15,439 nt of DNA from Candidatus Acidiferrum typicum (GCA_002478115.1 DLMH01000030.1:1-15439); one strand, 5' to 3'. Shown: positions 1 through 7,082, numbered from the stretch's first letter. Notes: generated by a model not told the origin, from the sequence alone. A program made the numbers and translations.

Positions 1-101
1 CCTCGTGAGAAAAGGCGGTTAGCTATGTGTTGCCACCGTGAACGTCGCCTCAAGAAAAAAGTTAACCTCAACCCATACTGAGCAACGGTGACTCATTGGT
101 G

Positions 102-137
102 TAGAATCCCCACGGCGTAAATAGAATGGAAGAGGAG
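102..137 (+). promoter_or_regulatory. Putative -10 box and strong ribosome binding site of the esterase gene
   Basis: A TAGAAT hexamer at 102-107 matches the sigma70 -10 consensus at five of six positions. The hexamer 17 bases upstream (TGAGCA, 79-84) is a poor -35, so the promoter call is weak. AGAGGAGG at 130-137 is a strong Shine-Dalgarno sequence five bases before the ATG at 143 and supports that start. Confidence 0.4.
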
Positions 138-142
138 GAACT

Positions 143-1885
143 ATGCCGTTGCGGAGGTGCTTAGGCGCTTTTCTGGCGGGGATGTGGGCCCTGACCTTGT
201 GCGCGAGCGGGGTTCACGCTCAAGTGGGGGAGACGTATCGTTTTTCGGTCTCTTTTGCGGGGGAGCAGAGCGCGGAGCCCTTGGATGGTCGCATCCTTCT
301 CCTATTGTCGACCGACGGCTCCGCCGAGCCGCGCACGCAAATCAGCGATTCACCCCGAACGCAGATGATTTTCGGCCTCGACCTGGATGGCTTGAAGCCC
401 GGGCAATCCGTCATTGTCGATGACGCTGCGTATGGCTATCCGGTCCGATACCTGCACGACGTTCCTCCCGGCGAGTATTTCGTCCAGGTCGTTCTTCACA
501 GATACGAAACTTTCTACCGAGCCGATGGCTACACCGTGAAGTTGCCCATGGACCGCGGCGAAGGCCAGCACTGGAACTTGGCGCCCGGGAATCTTTATTC
601 GAAGCCCCAGAAGATAACGTTGCGCGCTGCGGGCGCCCCGGTTTCCATCGTGCTGGACCAGGTCATCGCTCCGCTGCCCGATCCGAAAGACACACCCTAC
701 ATTCGCCACATCAAGATCCGAAGCGAACTCCTCACCAAATTCTGGGGCCGCCCGATGTTCCTGAGCGCGAACATCCTGGTTCCGGAGGGATTCGATGCAC
801 ATCCCGATGCACATTTTCCCTTGGCGATCTTAGAGGATCACTTCAATAGAGACTTCGAGGGATTTCGCACCACGCCGCCGGACCCGAATCTAAAACCGGA
901 TTATAGCGAGCGTTTTCACCTTTCCGGCTACAACAAGATTCAACAGGAAGAAGCCTACAAGTTCTATCAGCAGTGGACCGGCCCAAACTTTCCGCGCATC
1001 TTGGTCGTGCAGATCAATCACGCGAATCCCTACTATGACGATTCCTACGCGGTGAATTCGGCGAACCTTGGGCCCTACGGCGACGCCATTGAAACGGAAT
1101 TGATCCCCGCGATCGAGAAACAATTCCGGGGCATTGGCCAGGGCTGGGCGCGGTTTGTCTATGGCGGCTCCACGGGCGGATGGGAGGCACTTGCCGTCCA
1201 GGTGTTTTATCCGGACCACTACAACGGAGCATTTGCCGCATGCCCCGATCCCGTGGACTTTCGCGCGTACACCAACATCAATCTCTACGCGGACAAGAAC
1301 GCGTTTTTCGTCGAGGGCCCGCACATCAAAGTGGCACAACCCTCCACGCGCGATTATCTCGGCCATACCTTCATCACCACGCAGAAATCCAATCAGTACG
1401 AGTTGGCCCTGGGCTCACACGCGCGTTCCGGCGAGCAGTTCGATATTTGGCAGGCGGTTTACGGCCCGGTCGGGAAGGACGGTTACCCTCAGCCGATCTT
1501 CAATAAGGAGACGGGCGAAATCGATCCCGCGGTAGCGGCTTACTGGAAAGAAAATTCCGATTTGAGCGCGATACTGCAAAAACAGTGGGCGACCCTCGGA
1601 CCGAAACTCGCAGGCAAGATCCACGTCTATGTCGGCAGCGCGGACACCTATTTCCTCAACAACGCCGTCTACTACCTGGAGGATGTCCTCAATGCCACGA
1701 AGAATCCTCCCTACGGCGGCGAGGTGAAATACGGCGACCGGGCGGAGCACTGCTGGAACGGCGATCCGAACTTGCCGAACTATCTCTCGCGTCTGCACTA
1801 CAACACCATGTATGTCGGTAAGATTCTCGAGCGGATCGAGAAGACTGCGCCAGCGGGTGCGGACCTAAAATCCTGGCGCTATTAG
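143..1885 (+). CDS. Secreted alpha/beta-hydrolase, putative esterase
   Basis: This 580-residue protein has an N-terminal signal peptide with a hydrophobic core at about residues 8-22 and a likely signal peptidase site after Ala26 (VHA/Q), so it should be exported. Residues 27-180 form a beta-rich region with no motif I recognise. The catalytic domain covers about 185-570. GGSTGG at 341-346 contains the GxSxG nucleophile elbow with Ser343. Asp501 in GSADTYF and His536 in RAEHCWNGD are the best candidates to complete the triad. The layout resembles enterochelin-esterase-like (esterase D family) hydrolases. The substrate is unknown; a sugar or phenolic ester is a guess. A strong Shine-Dalgarno sequence supports the start. 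The gene stands alone and is intact. Confidence 0.85.
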   Translation: MPLRRCLGAFLAGMWALTLCASGVHAQVGETYRFSVSFAGEQSAEPLDGRILLLLSTDGSAEPRTQISDSPRTQMIFGLDLDGLKPGQSVIVDDAAYGYPVRYLHDVPPGEYFVQVVLHRYETFYRADGYTVKLPMDRGEGQHWNLAPGNLYSKPQKITLRAAGAPVSIVLDQVIAPLPDPKDTPYIRHIKIRSELLTKFWGRPMFLSANILVPEGFDAHPDAHFPLAILEDHFNRDFEGFRTTPPDPNLKPDYSERFHLSGYNKIQQEEAYKFYQQWTGPNFPRILVVQINHANPYYDDSYAVNSANLGPYGDAIETELIPAIEKQFRGIGQGWARFVYGGSTGGWEALAVQVFYPDHYNGAFAACPDPVDFRAYTNINLYADKNAFFVEGPHIKVAQPSTRDYLGHTFITTQKSNQYELALGSHARSGEQFDIWQAVYGPVGKDGYPQPIFNKETGEIDPAVAAYWKENSDLSAILQKQWATLGPKLAGKIHVYVGSADTYFLNNAVYYLEDVLNATKNPPYGGEVKYGDRAEHCWNGDPNLPNYLSRLHYNTMYVGKILERIEKTAPAGADLKSWRY

Positions 1886-2346
1886 AAGATGTCTCCTAAC
1901 TGGTCTTCGGACCGAGGGCCCCAATTCGTACCTTTACCTGATGGGAAGGACCCTAGATTGACAAACTCTTCAATTTCAACTCGCAGATTCCAAAAGGCTT
2001 AGCTGAGTTCGTTTTGTAGCTCTCGGTCTTCCCGAGTTGCGGAAGTGTGGGCAAATCAATACATCATCGCGACATTTTGATTGGGTTCTTCCTCCGCACC
2101 TTCCCTAGAAACAGGACGGGGAGCCACTCGTAGGGTCAGATACGCTAATACGCCGTAAAAACCTCCAAAACCTTCAGATCCTCCAACAGGCCGGCTTTAC
2201 CTAGGCCCAAGACGGGTTGCGCATTTTAGGGTCTGGCCCCCCATTTGAGCCTAGCGCATTGCGGGCAACGGTTGGAAGGACCGTGATAGTAAGGCTGGAG
2301 TCAATCTAACCCAACACTTTTGAGCTAACGCAGATTTCAAATGGAT
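1886..2346. other. Stretch without a recognisable gene
   Basis: I see no convincing coding region, RNA gene or repeat here. Just after the esterase stop, at 1902-1913, GGTC-TTCG-GACC could form a short hairpin with a stable UUCG loop. It has no T-tract, so it is at best a weak terminator or RNA end. Confidence 0.5.
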
Positions 2347-2538
2347 CTACTTCTCGCCCGTGAGCAGCCATTCCAGTGACTTATCAAATTCTCGACCGAT
2401 CGCGAGTAAGACTACCGCCCCGACCTCGTTGCGCCCGTGTTCGATTGCGGACAGATAACTCTGGCTGACTCCACTGCGACGGGCGAAATCTATCTGCGTC
2501 ATGTCAAATCCCCGTAGTTCCCGGAACCGAATGATTGG
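2347..2538 (-). pseudogene. XRE-family helix-turn-helix protein, N-terminally truncated
   Basis: On the minus strand an open frame begins after a TGA at 2539-2541 and ends at a TAG at 2347-2349. From Phe-Arg-Glu-Leu-Arg onward it reads as a Cro/C1-type helix-turn-helix: MTQIDFARRSGVSQSYLS, then AIEHGRNEVGA, and a C-terminal SLEWLLTGEK. Such proteins usually begin 10-20 residues earlier than the open frame allows. The only internal ATG (2502) lies within the first helices and would give 51 residues, and no normal start precedes the RELR segment. I read it as a fragment of a phage- or toxin-antitoxin-type regulator. A short functional form from a rare ATT start at 2532 is possible but less likely. 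Confidence 0.6.
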
Positions 2539-2744
2539 TCACGTTCTTGCCGGCAACACTGTTCGCGAAAAGCAACGGAGTGAAGCCGATCGTCTACTCA
2601 AAAATTGCCTTCAATCCCGCACGTTCAGCAGTGCGCAGCCTCATAAACTCCCCCGGCGGGTTCAAGGGCAACTGGGGACCGTGGGGCCACGCTGAATCGA
2701 ATTCCCTGCACATGCACGAGGGCAAGTTCGAGCGGCGGGAGGGC

Positions 2745-3185
2745 TCACGGCTTCAGGTCAGGGTGATTCTTCTCGATCCAAGCATCGAAGTCCCCTTTTA
2801 GCTTTCCGGCGAGCAATCGCATCTCTTCAACATCTCGTTCGGAGACACTGTCAGCTCGTTCATAATCCGAAATATTCCGCTGCTCTCGGAAAATAGCAAA
2901 CGTCTTGATCGTTTAGGCATCCGTACCAAGGGTCAAACTCAGCGAGTCAATGACACGGTAGTGGCGATTCGCGCGTTCCGCCTGGTAGCCGCTGGCGGCA
3001 AGTGCGGCTGTTGCGAGCTGCAAGGCAGCGTTGTAAGCAATGTTGAAGCTCCAATCATTGTGGAGACCCGGAGTCTTCGAGGCCGCGAGGTCGCGATCGA
3101 CCACGGCCATGAGTTCTGCGATTTCGTTGCGGTTGGTCTTGTGCGCCTTCAGCCAACCGAACTTTTGCCAGTCTGCCAAGCTCAT
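2745..3185 (-). pseudogene. HEPN-domain protein (partner of MNT nucleotidyltransferase), interrupted by a TAA codon
   Basis: The ATG at 3185 opens MSLADWQKFGWLKAHK, typical of the HEPN proteins paired with MNT-type nucleotidyltransferases. After 90 codons there is a TAA at 2913-2915. The same frame then continues with clearly homologous sequence (TIKTFAIFREQRNISDYERA and onward) to a TGA at 2745-2747. The full protein would be about 146 residues, the usual family size. The part beyond the stop holds the RN-xxx-Tyr segment that corresponds to the HEPN RNase motif, so the product made today should lack the toxic site. In HEPN/MNT toxin-antitoxin systems the HEPN protein is the RNase toxin and the MNT protein neutralises it by adding AMP. 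The gene overlaps the end of the nucleotidyltransferase frame by 131 bases. One base change to CAA or AAA would restore it. Confidence 0.8.
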
Positions 3186-3774
3186 GCTCGTCTCCAATCA
3201 GGAACAGCTTAGGGCCTTCAACCACGTTGCCCAAAAAGTTTTGACGCTCGGCAAGTCTGCGTGAGAATTCTTTCGGTGTATACAAGGAGGGATTCACCTC
3301 ACGCCCGAGCTCCCGTTCCGCCTCCCGGACGGCAGGAATCAAATCGGAAAGAGTCACATCGTTCGCGACCACCAGGAGGTCCAGATCACTCTCCGATCTT
3401 TCTGTACCGCTCGCCACGGAACCAAAAATGAACGCAACCTCGATCCGGTTCGCAATCGGTTCTAGAGCTTGCTGCAAAACCTGCGTGGCCCCGAATGTCT
3501 TGCGCACGAGTCCGCGGAGCTCCTCAAATACAGGGCTGCGGTGATTTGCCTGGTAGTACTTTTGTCGGCCCTCCGTAGTTCGAACCAATATCTCAGCTTT
3601 CGATAGCCTTTCAAGCTCGCGTTGCACCGTTCCCGAACCCAACCCAATGCGCTCGATGACCTCTTTTTGCAGAAACCGCCGATCGGACTGGCCGAAGAAC
3701 AGGCGCAATGCGGCTTGCCGGGTTTGCCCATACAGTGCTTCACCGACGGAGCTAACGAGTTTCCTGTTACCCAT
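3055..3774 (-). CDS. Winged-helix/MNT-type nucleotidyltransferase (putative antitoxin of HEPN/MNT pair)
   Basis: From the ATG at 3774 the product is 239 residues. Residues 12-75 form a winged helix-turn-helix (KEVIERIGLGSGTVQRELER) resembling ArsR/MarR-type regulators. Residues 112-190 form a minimal nucleotidyltransferase domain with the signature FGSVASG (117-123) and SDLDLLVV (129-136), where Asp130 and Asp132 are expected metal ligands. The last 35 residues are Arg/Gly-rich and overlap the start of the HEPN gene, so they may not be conserved. An upstream in-frame extension to 3849 exists, but the promoter lies at 3785-3813, which makes 3774 the sensible start. The expected roles are to AMPylate and neutralise the HEPN protein and, through its winged helix, to repress its own promoter. 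The gene itself looks intact. Confidence 0.8.
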   Translation of the reverse strand: MGNRKLVSSVGEALYGQTRQAALRLFFGQSDRRFLQKEVIERIGLGSGTVQRELERLSKAEILVRTTEGRQKYYQANHRSPVFEELRGLVRKTFGATQVLQQALEPIANRIEVAFIFGSVASGTERSESDLDLLVVANDVTLSDLIPAVREAERELGREVNPSLYTPKEFSRRLAERQNFLGNVVEGPKLFLIGDEHELGRLAKVRLAEGAQDQPQRNRRTHGRGRSRPRGLEDSGSPQ

Positions 3775-3813
3775 TATGGGTTCTATAGTACCCAGTATGC
3801 GTATTTGGTTCAA
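3769..3813 (-). promoter_or_regulatory. Promoter and palindromic operator of the nucleotidyltransferase/HEPN operon
   Basis: On the minus strand TTGAAC (3813-3808) and TACTAT (3790-3785) are 17 bases apart, a good sigma70 arrangement. The -10 box is embedded in an 18-bp near-perfect palindrome, TGGGTTCTATAGTACCCA (3777-3794, one mismatched pair). It shares an arm with a second palindrome, ACCCATTATGGGT (3769-3781), centred just upstream of the start codon. The predicted transcription start, near 3778, is only about four bases before the ATG, so the mRNA would be almost leaderless. Repressor binding here would block both transcription initiation and the first codon. Confidence 0.6.
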
Positions 3814-3857
3814 GTGTGAAAGCCGGTTCTTGACTCTGCGACGCAGCAACGTCGTGG

Positions 3858-3987
3858 GAGCTCAAGGCACAGCTCACCCTGCGAATCTAGACGATCCTCA
3901 AGGACAGCGGCCTGACACAAGTCCAGATCGCCAAAGTTCTCGGCGTGCAGCAACCGCAAGTCTCTTTGCTGATGCGGAATCGCGCGG
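3858..3987 (+). pseudogene. HigA-like XRE antitoxin fragment with internal TAG
   Basis: In one plus-strand frame ELKAQLTLRI is followed by a TAG at 3888-3890. The frame then continues as TILKDSGLTQVQIAKVLGV and QQPQVSLLMRNRAG. This is the core of an HTH_37/HigA-2-like antitoxin: the helix-turn-helix LTQxQIAxxLGVxQPQVSxLMRxR is characteristic. The N-terminal part is missing, one codon is a stop, and the C-terminal part is replaced at about 3987 by transposase sequence. The fragment is divergent from the nucleotidyltransferase promoter. No partner toxin is adjacent. Confidence 0.65.
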
Positions 3988-4290
3988 GTATGCCTGCGCG
4001 CACAGCGTGCCAAGCTCTATCACTTGGGAATTCGTTCGACAGTGGCTCGCAATGCGCTGGCCAATGGCGTGCGCGACTGGCGCATCTACGCCGATTTCGC
4101 CCAGAGCCTGATCGGCATCGCCCGGCGTCTGTATGTGCAGGAACCATTCGGTGTCGAACTGCAGGAGACCGTCCATGCGCTCGACACGACGACCATCGAT
4201 CTCTGTCTGTCGGTATTTCCGTGGGCGTCGTTCCGCTTGACTAAGGCGGTCGTCAAGCTGCACACGCTCCAGTTGTTTTTGTTCGACTAA
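3988..4290 (+). mobile_element. Internal fragment of an IS4-type transposase
   Basis: From about 3988 one frame reads VCLRAQRAKLYHLGIRS, then VARNALANGVRDWRIYADFA, then LIGIARRLYVQEPFGVELQE, and ends in ALDTTTIDLCLSVFPWASF and KAVVKLHTL before running into a TAA at 4288-4290. This matches the middle of IS4-family transposases, around the first catalytic Asp of the DDE motif (the ALDTTTIDLCL segment). The N-terminal quarter, the rest of the catalytic domain and both inverted repeats are absent, so the piece is inert. Its left edge falls exactly where the HigA-like fragment stops. Confidence 0.75.
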
Positions 4291-4420
4291 CGTTCGGGCA
4301 CTACTGGGGGATAGATAATTCTGGCGGAGAGTGGAATCTAAACCCTAGGTTTTCTGAAGACCTCGTTTTACAGGGAAAATCTCTGCGATCTCCTCATATT
4401 ACCGCGAGCTTTCAAATTGG

Positions 4421-4498
4421 ACGCGCGAAGTGTCGCGAAGTCCGGCGAAACGTTGCGAAGCCCAAAAAGTGGCGAAAAACAGTAGCCCACAGTAGCCC
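4421..4498. repeat. Short tandem repeat with a 10-bp period
   Basis: Four consecutive 10-bp units (4421-4460) each end in GCGAAG or GCGAAA, and another GCGAAA lies at 4472-4477. Immediately after comes a different unit, ACAGTAGCCC, twice in tandem (4479-4488 and 4489-4498). The period is about one helical turn, so equivalent bases face the same side of the DNA. The role is unknown; protein-binding iterons or a recombination site edge are possible. The rest of the 4291-4580 interval shows nothing I recognise. Confidence 0.6.
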
Positions 4499-4581
4499 CA
4501 GCAACAAAAAATCCCGAGATCTAGCACCAAAATCGTGGCTCATACAAGGCGGGATCCACATTCTTCTCGTCTCGTTGCGTA

Positions 4582-4633
4582 TTGACAAGTATACGCTAAT
4601 AGCGTAGGATACATTTAGTACGCTAGTGGCGTA
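4582..4633 (+). promoter_or_regulatory. Promoter with two operators upstream of the higBA-like pair
   Basis: TTGACA (4582-4587, perfect -35) and TAGGAT (4605-4610, four of six) are separated by 17 bases. A perfect palindrome TACGCTAATAGCGTA (4592-4606) fills the spacer and touches the -10 box. A second copy with one mismatched pair, TACGCTAGTGGCGTA (4619-4633), lies around the expected transcript start. The centres are 27 bp apart. This is the layout expected for autoregulation by a helix-turn-helix antitoxin. Confidence 0.75.
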
Positions 4634-4644
4634 CCATCGGCCAA

Positions 4645-5022
4645 ATGGAATTCATCGAAGCCCCCGCGTTCACTCGATATCTTTCTGACTACCTGGCCGA
4701 TGACGATTACCGGAGATTACAGAACCAGCTTGCAAGTAATCCGGGCCTCGGCGATGTGATACCCGGAAGTGGAGGTTTTCGGAAGCTCCGCTGGGGCGAT
4801 CTGAGGCGCGGTAAGGGTCGGCGACGTGGCCTGCGGGTCATTTACTACTACTTTTTCGCAGAGCAGCAGTTATGGTTCATGACGCTTTACGACAAGGACG
4901 AGGCTGCTGACCTCACGCCAAGAGAAATGAAGGCGCTGAAGAGTGCCATCGAGGCCGAACTGCAAGCGCGTCAAGCTGAGCGCCACGTGAGAGAAAGAAA
5001 GCCAGAGAGGACACGGAAATGA
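4645..5022 (+). CDS. higB: RelE/HigB-type toxin, putative mRNA interferase
   Basis: This 125-residue protein of the RelE/HigB-2 kind is expected to cleave mRNA on the ribosome. The diagnostic core is NPGLGDVIPGSGGFRKLRW (32-50) followed by a basic loop (GKGRRRG, 56-62) and LRVIYYYF (63-70), then LWFMTLYDKDE (76-86), the usual end of the fold. Lys and Arg residues in the basic segments are the likely catalytic groups. A charged tail (RQAERHVRERKPERTRK) extends slightly past the usual family length. The ATG lies about 28 bases after the predicted transcript start and has no obvious Shine-Dalgarno. It overlaps the next gene by four bases (ATGA), typical of a translationally coupled toxin-antitoxin pair with the toxin first. 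It looks intact. Confidence 0.85.
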   Translation: MEFIEAPAFTRYLSDYLADDDYRRLQNQLASNPGLGDVIPGSGGFRKLRWGDLRRGKGRRRGLRVIYYYFFAEQQLWFMTLYDKDEAADLTPREMKALKSAIEAELQARQAERHVRERKPERTRK

Positions 5023-5342
5023 GCAAGAGAAACATTCTTGGGGACCTGACGGAAGGTGTTGCGGCGATGAAGAGCCAGCGCGAGGGCAAACTGACGCTGC
5101 GCAGTTTCAAGGTCGAGCCAACTCCTCTACCGAAGGTTGATTCCAAGTTGATTCGAGATACTCGAAAGAGATTGCATTGCTCGCGTGCCGTCTTCGCGCG
5201 AAAGTTGCGAATCAACGAAAGGACACTGGAAAAGTGGGAACAGGGCCGCGCAAGACCCAATCCCCAGGCAGCCGCGCTAGTCCTGCTGGTTCGCAAATAC
5301 CCTGATACGCTCGAACGCCTGGAACGGGTTGCCGCTGGGTAG
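5019..5342 (+). CDS. higA: XRE-type antitoxin, HigA-like
   Basis: This 107-residue antitoxin partners the preceding toxin and shares an ATGA junction with it. The N-terminal half (1-45) is expected to be extended and to wrap the toxin. Residues 43-85 form a helix-turn-helix: LIRDTRKRLHCSRAVFARKL, then NERTLEKWEQGRARPNPQA, the signature of HigA-2/XRE antitoxins. The C-terminal helix carries RKYPDTLERLERV. The protein should bind the two TACGCTA palindromes upstream of the toxin gene and repress the operon. GAGAGGA, about 14 bases before the ATG, may serve as the ribosome binding site. No lesion is visible. Confidence 0.85.
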   Translation: MSKRNILGDLTEGVAAMKSQREGKLTLRSFKVEPTPLPKVDSKLIRDTRKRLHCSRAVFARKLRINERTLEKWEQGRARPNPQAAALVLLVRKYPDTLERLERVAAG

Positions 5343-5506
5343 ACACCCTCAAACGAAGTTGCTCTCGCTAGCCCGTCGATCAGGGAGTCGAATCTCCGGT
5401 TGAAGTTTTGGCTCCAACAACCGTTTAGCAAATGAAACCGTCCAAGGCCCTGTTGTTTGGATTGAATGACTTACCCCGAGTTCCGCAGTTTGGGGGATAA
5501 ATACCT

Positions 5507-5818
5507 GTGTTTTCAGTGCGGACATGGTCGAGTCTTCACTACACCTGGGTCGTTTCTAGCGAGTTGGGGATCCAATACCTTAGGACCTCAATTTCGGAAG
5601 AGCAACGCGCCGAGTTTGGCCGGCTCGTGGGGGCAACGATCGGCCAGATCGAGGCTGCCCGGTTCCCATCCCACAGTGGGATTCGTTTCCCACAGAACGG
5701 TTGCGTGAGCTGCGCGCATCTTGGCCTTTGTCTCGATGACCAAAAGCTGATCGATTTCAGTCTCACCCTGACACCAGGAGCGAGCGACCTTGCTTGGCTT
5801 GACGAGCTTGTGGATTGA
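5507..5818 (+). pseudogene. C-terminal fragment of a RecB-like PD-(D/E)XK nuclease
   Basis: This open frame begins right after a TAA at 5498-5500 with a GTG at 5507 and gives 103 residues. The middle and end resemble the C-terminus of RecB/Cas4-like nucleases: GRLVGATIGQIEAARFP followed by FPQNGCVSCAHLGLCL, a C-x2-C-x5-C cluster (Cys66, Cys69, Cys75) of the kind that binds an iron-sulfur cluster or zinc. It ends with GASDLAWLDELVD. The catalytic D...ExK part is absent and could not be found in other frames just upstream, so I read it as a truncated remnant. A small stand-alone protein is possible. Its stop is 10 bases before the next ATG, as in an operon. Confidence 0.55.
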
Positions 5819-5828
5819 CAGGAGATTG

Positions 5829-6437
5829 ATGGTGACTCCGGAGATCAATCGCCGGCGGGCCGTGTTCGTACTGGGTAGGATCGACGAGATTCTGTCCTGG
5901 GAGAAAACCAAGGAACAGGAGAAGGACGTACGCTTCGTCGAGTTGGGGGAGTACCTGTGGGAGGTGCGGGCAAAACAATATTGGCGCCTCGAGAGATTAA
6001 AGTCGTTTGACGAATTCCTGGAGAAACGTTTTGCCGACTCCCAGCGAAAGGCCTATTACCTCATGACCATCCACGAACATCTCACGCGAGTACCGAAGCC
6101 GCAGCTTCGAGAGATGGGTTGGACAAAGGCGAGGGAGCTCGTCAAGGTGGCGCGGAAAGACGGAGCGGAATTCGTTTGTGCACCCTGGGTGCACAAGGCA
6201 AAAGAACTCCCGAGGGAAGAATTCAGGAGGGAAGTCGAGCGGCACCTGACGGGGAAAGATACGGAGCCGTGGGAGATTATCTATTTCAAGCTCTACAAGA
6301 GCCAGCTACGCGTCGTCGAGGAAGCTCTTGAAACTGTGGCCCTGATGTTAGGAACCGACAAATCACGGGGTTATTGCCTGGAGATGATCTGTGCCGATTT
6401 TCTGGCAGGAGCAAATTTGCAGGGAGATGTTCGATAG
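5829..6437 (+). CDS. Conserved protein of unknown function next to nuclease genes
   Basis: The ATG at 5829 gives 202 residues and is preceded by AGGAG at 5820-5824, a good ribosome binding site; an in-frame extension to 5790 would run into the previous gene. The protein is rich in charged and aromatic residues and predicted mostly helical. A central stretch (FDEFLEKRFADSQRKAYYLM, then a GWTKARELVKVARKDG segment) resembles small helical modules in mobile-element proteins where SxRKAYYL and WTKxxEL recur; I suspect nucleic-acid binding, but this is inference. The C-terminal part, EPWEIIYFKLYKSQL through GTDKSRGYCLEMICADFLAG, looks conserved in composition but matches no named domain I know. It sits between a RecB-like nuclease tail and an HNH gene, so a role in DNA processing or defence is plausible. 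Confidence 0.7.
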   Translation: MVTPEINRRRAVFVLGRIDEILSWEKTKEQEKDVRFVELGEYLWEVRAKQYWRLERLKSFDEFLEKRFADSQRKAYYLMTIHEHLTRVPKPQLREMGWTKARELVKVARKDGAEFVCAPWVHKAKELPREEFRREVERHLTGKDTEPWEIIYFKLYKSQLRVVEEALETVALMLGTDKSRGYCLEMICADFLAGANLQGDVR

Positions 6438-6513
6438 GATGCCCTATTTCGAGATGGATGAACTATCGCAGGGGATTCACAACACTTAGATGACTGAGTA
6501 AATTAAAGCCTCC

Positions 6514-6747
6514 ATGAGTAGACTGCGGCAACGGATACCCCGGCTGAAACTCGGTTCAGAACAGTATCGTCTTCTTCGCGACCGAGTGCTAGAAAGGGAT
6601 GGATGGCGCTGTCAATTGTGCGGGTCTATTAGAAATCTGCAAGTCCATCACAGGAAATTCCGCAGCAGGTTGGGGGACGACAGTGCACAAAACCTCATCA
6701 CCCTGTGCGCCGACTGCCATCGAGCGGAGCACAAGTTTCAGAGGTGA
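6514..6747 (+). CDS. HNH endonuclease, small
   Basis: This 77-residue protein consists almost entirely of an HNH (beta-beta-alpha metal) nuclease domain. Cys33-x2-Cys36 and Cys65-x2-Cys68 form the structural zinc site. The active-site part has His45-His46 (LQVHHRKF), Asn60 (AQNLITLC) and His69 in CADCHR, with His73 after it. The expected reaction is metal-dependent cleavage of DNA. It follows the conserved protein by 76 bases on the same strand. The start is the first ATG; no good ribosome binding site precedes it, so the start is only moderately sure. A frameshifted close copy lies beyond the Fic gene at about 8764-8973. Confidence 0.85.
   Translation: MSRLRQRIPRLKLGSEQYRLLRDRVLERDGWRCQLCGSIRNLQVHHRKFRSRLGDDSAQNLITLCADCHRAEHKFQR
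6643..6709 (+). repeat. HNH core direct repeat, copy 1 (copy 2 at 8869-8935)
   Basis: These 67 bases are identical to 8869-8935, in the same orientation, and the flanks are also similar from about 6597 to past the stop codon. The intervening segment of about 2.2 kb contains the Fic gene. Confidence 0.85.
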
Positions 6748-7082
6748 GTGCCTCCAAACGGCTACCTGGGCATCACTCAATGCCACTGCGGCTCGCCGAG
6801 AAGCGCGAGACCTTCGATCAGTCGCAGGCAGCCATCGACGCGGGCCAAGCCTGCACCCAAGAACTGTCGAAACTACCATTGCACTTACGAAACGCCAGTT
6901 AGCTCAGCAATGAATCGCTCCAAATCAATCGCGTCCACACCGCGAGCGACAGCTTGTGTGGGGGGGGCCGAGCGCGACGTACCGTGGACTATGATCTGGC
7001 GGGTCGAGCGTTTTCCCAACGTGCGGCGTACAGGGCCGCCCAGATCTCTAGTTCCGGTGTTACGCCTTGTAACTGTCCCTTG
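6748..7082. other. Gap between HNH and Fic genes, no clear gene
   Basis: No convincing gene is seen. On the minus strand an open frame without a start ends at a TAA at 6885-6887, with a protein-like last stretch (VARGVDAIDLERFIAELTG). It could be the tail of a lost small antitoxin-type gene downstream of the Fic gene, but this is too short to name. Confidence 0.4.

Noticed and set aside
2535..2801. Plus-strand open frame of 88 codons
   Set aside because: It is antisense to the XRE fragment at one end and to the HEPN C-terminus at the other, and has no recognisable domain.
4421..4498. CRISPR array
   Set aside because: The units are 10 bp with no spacers of regular length, and there are no cas genes nearby.
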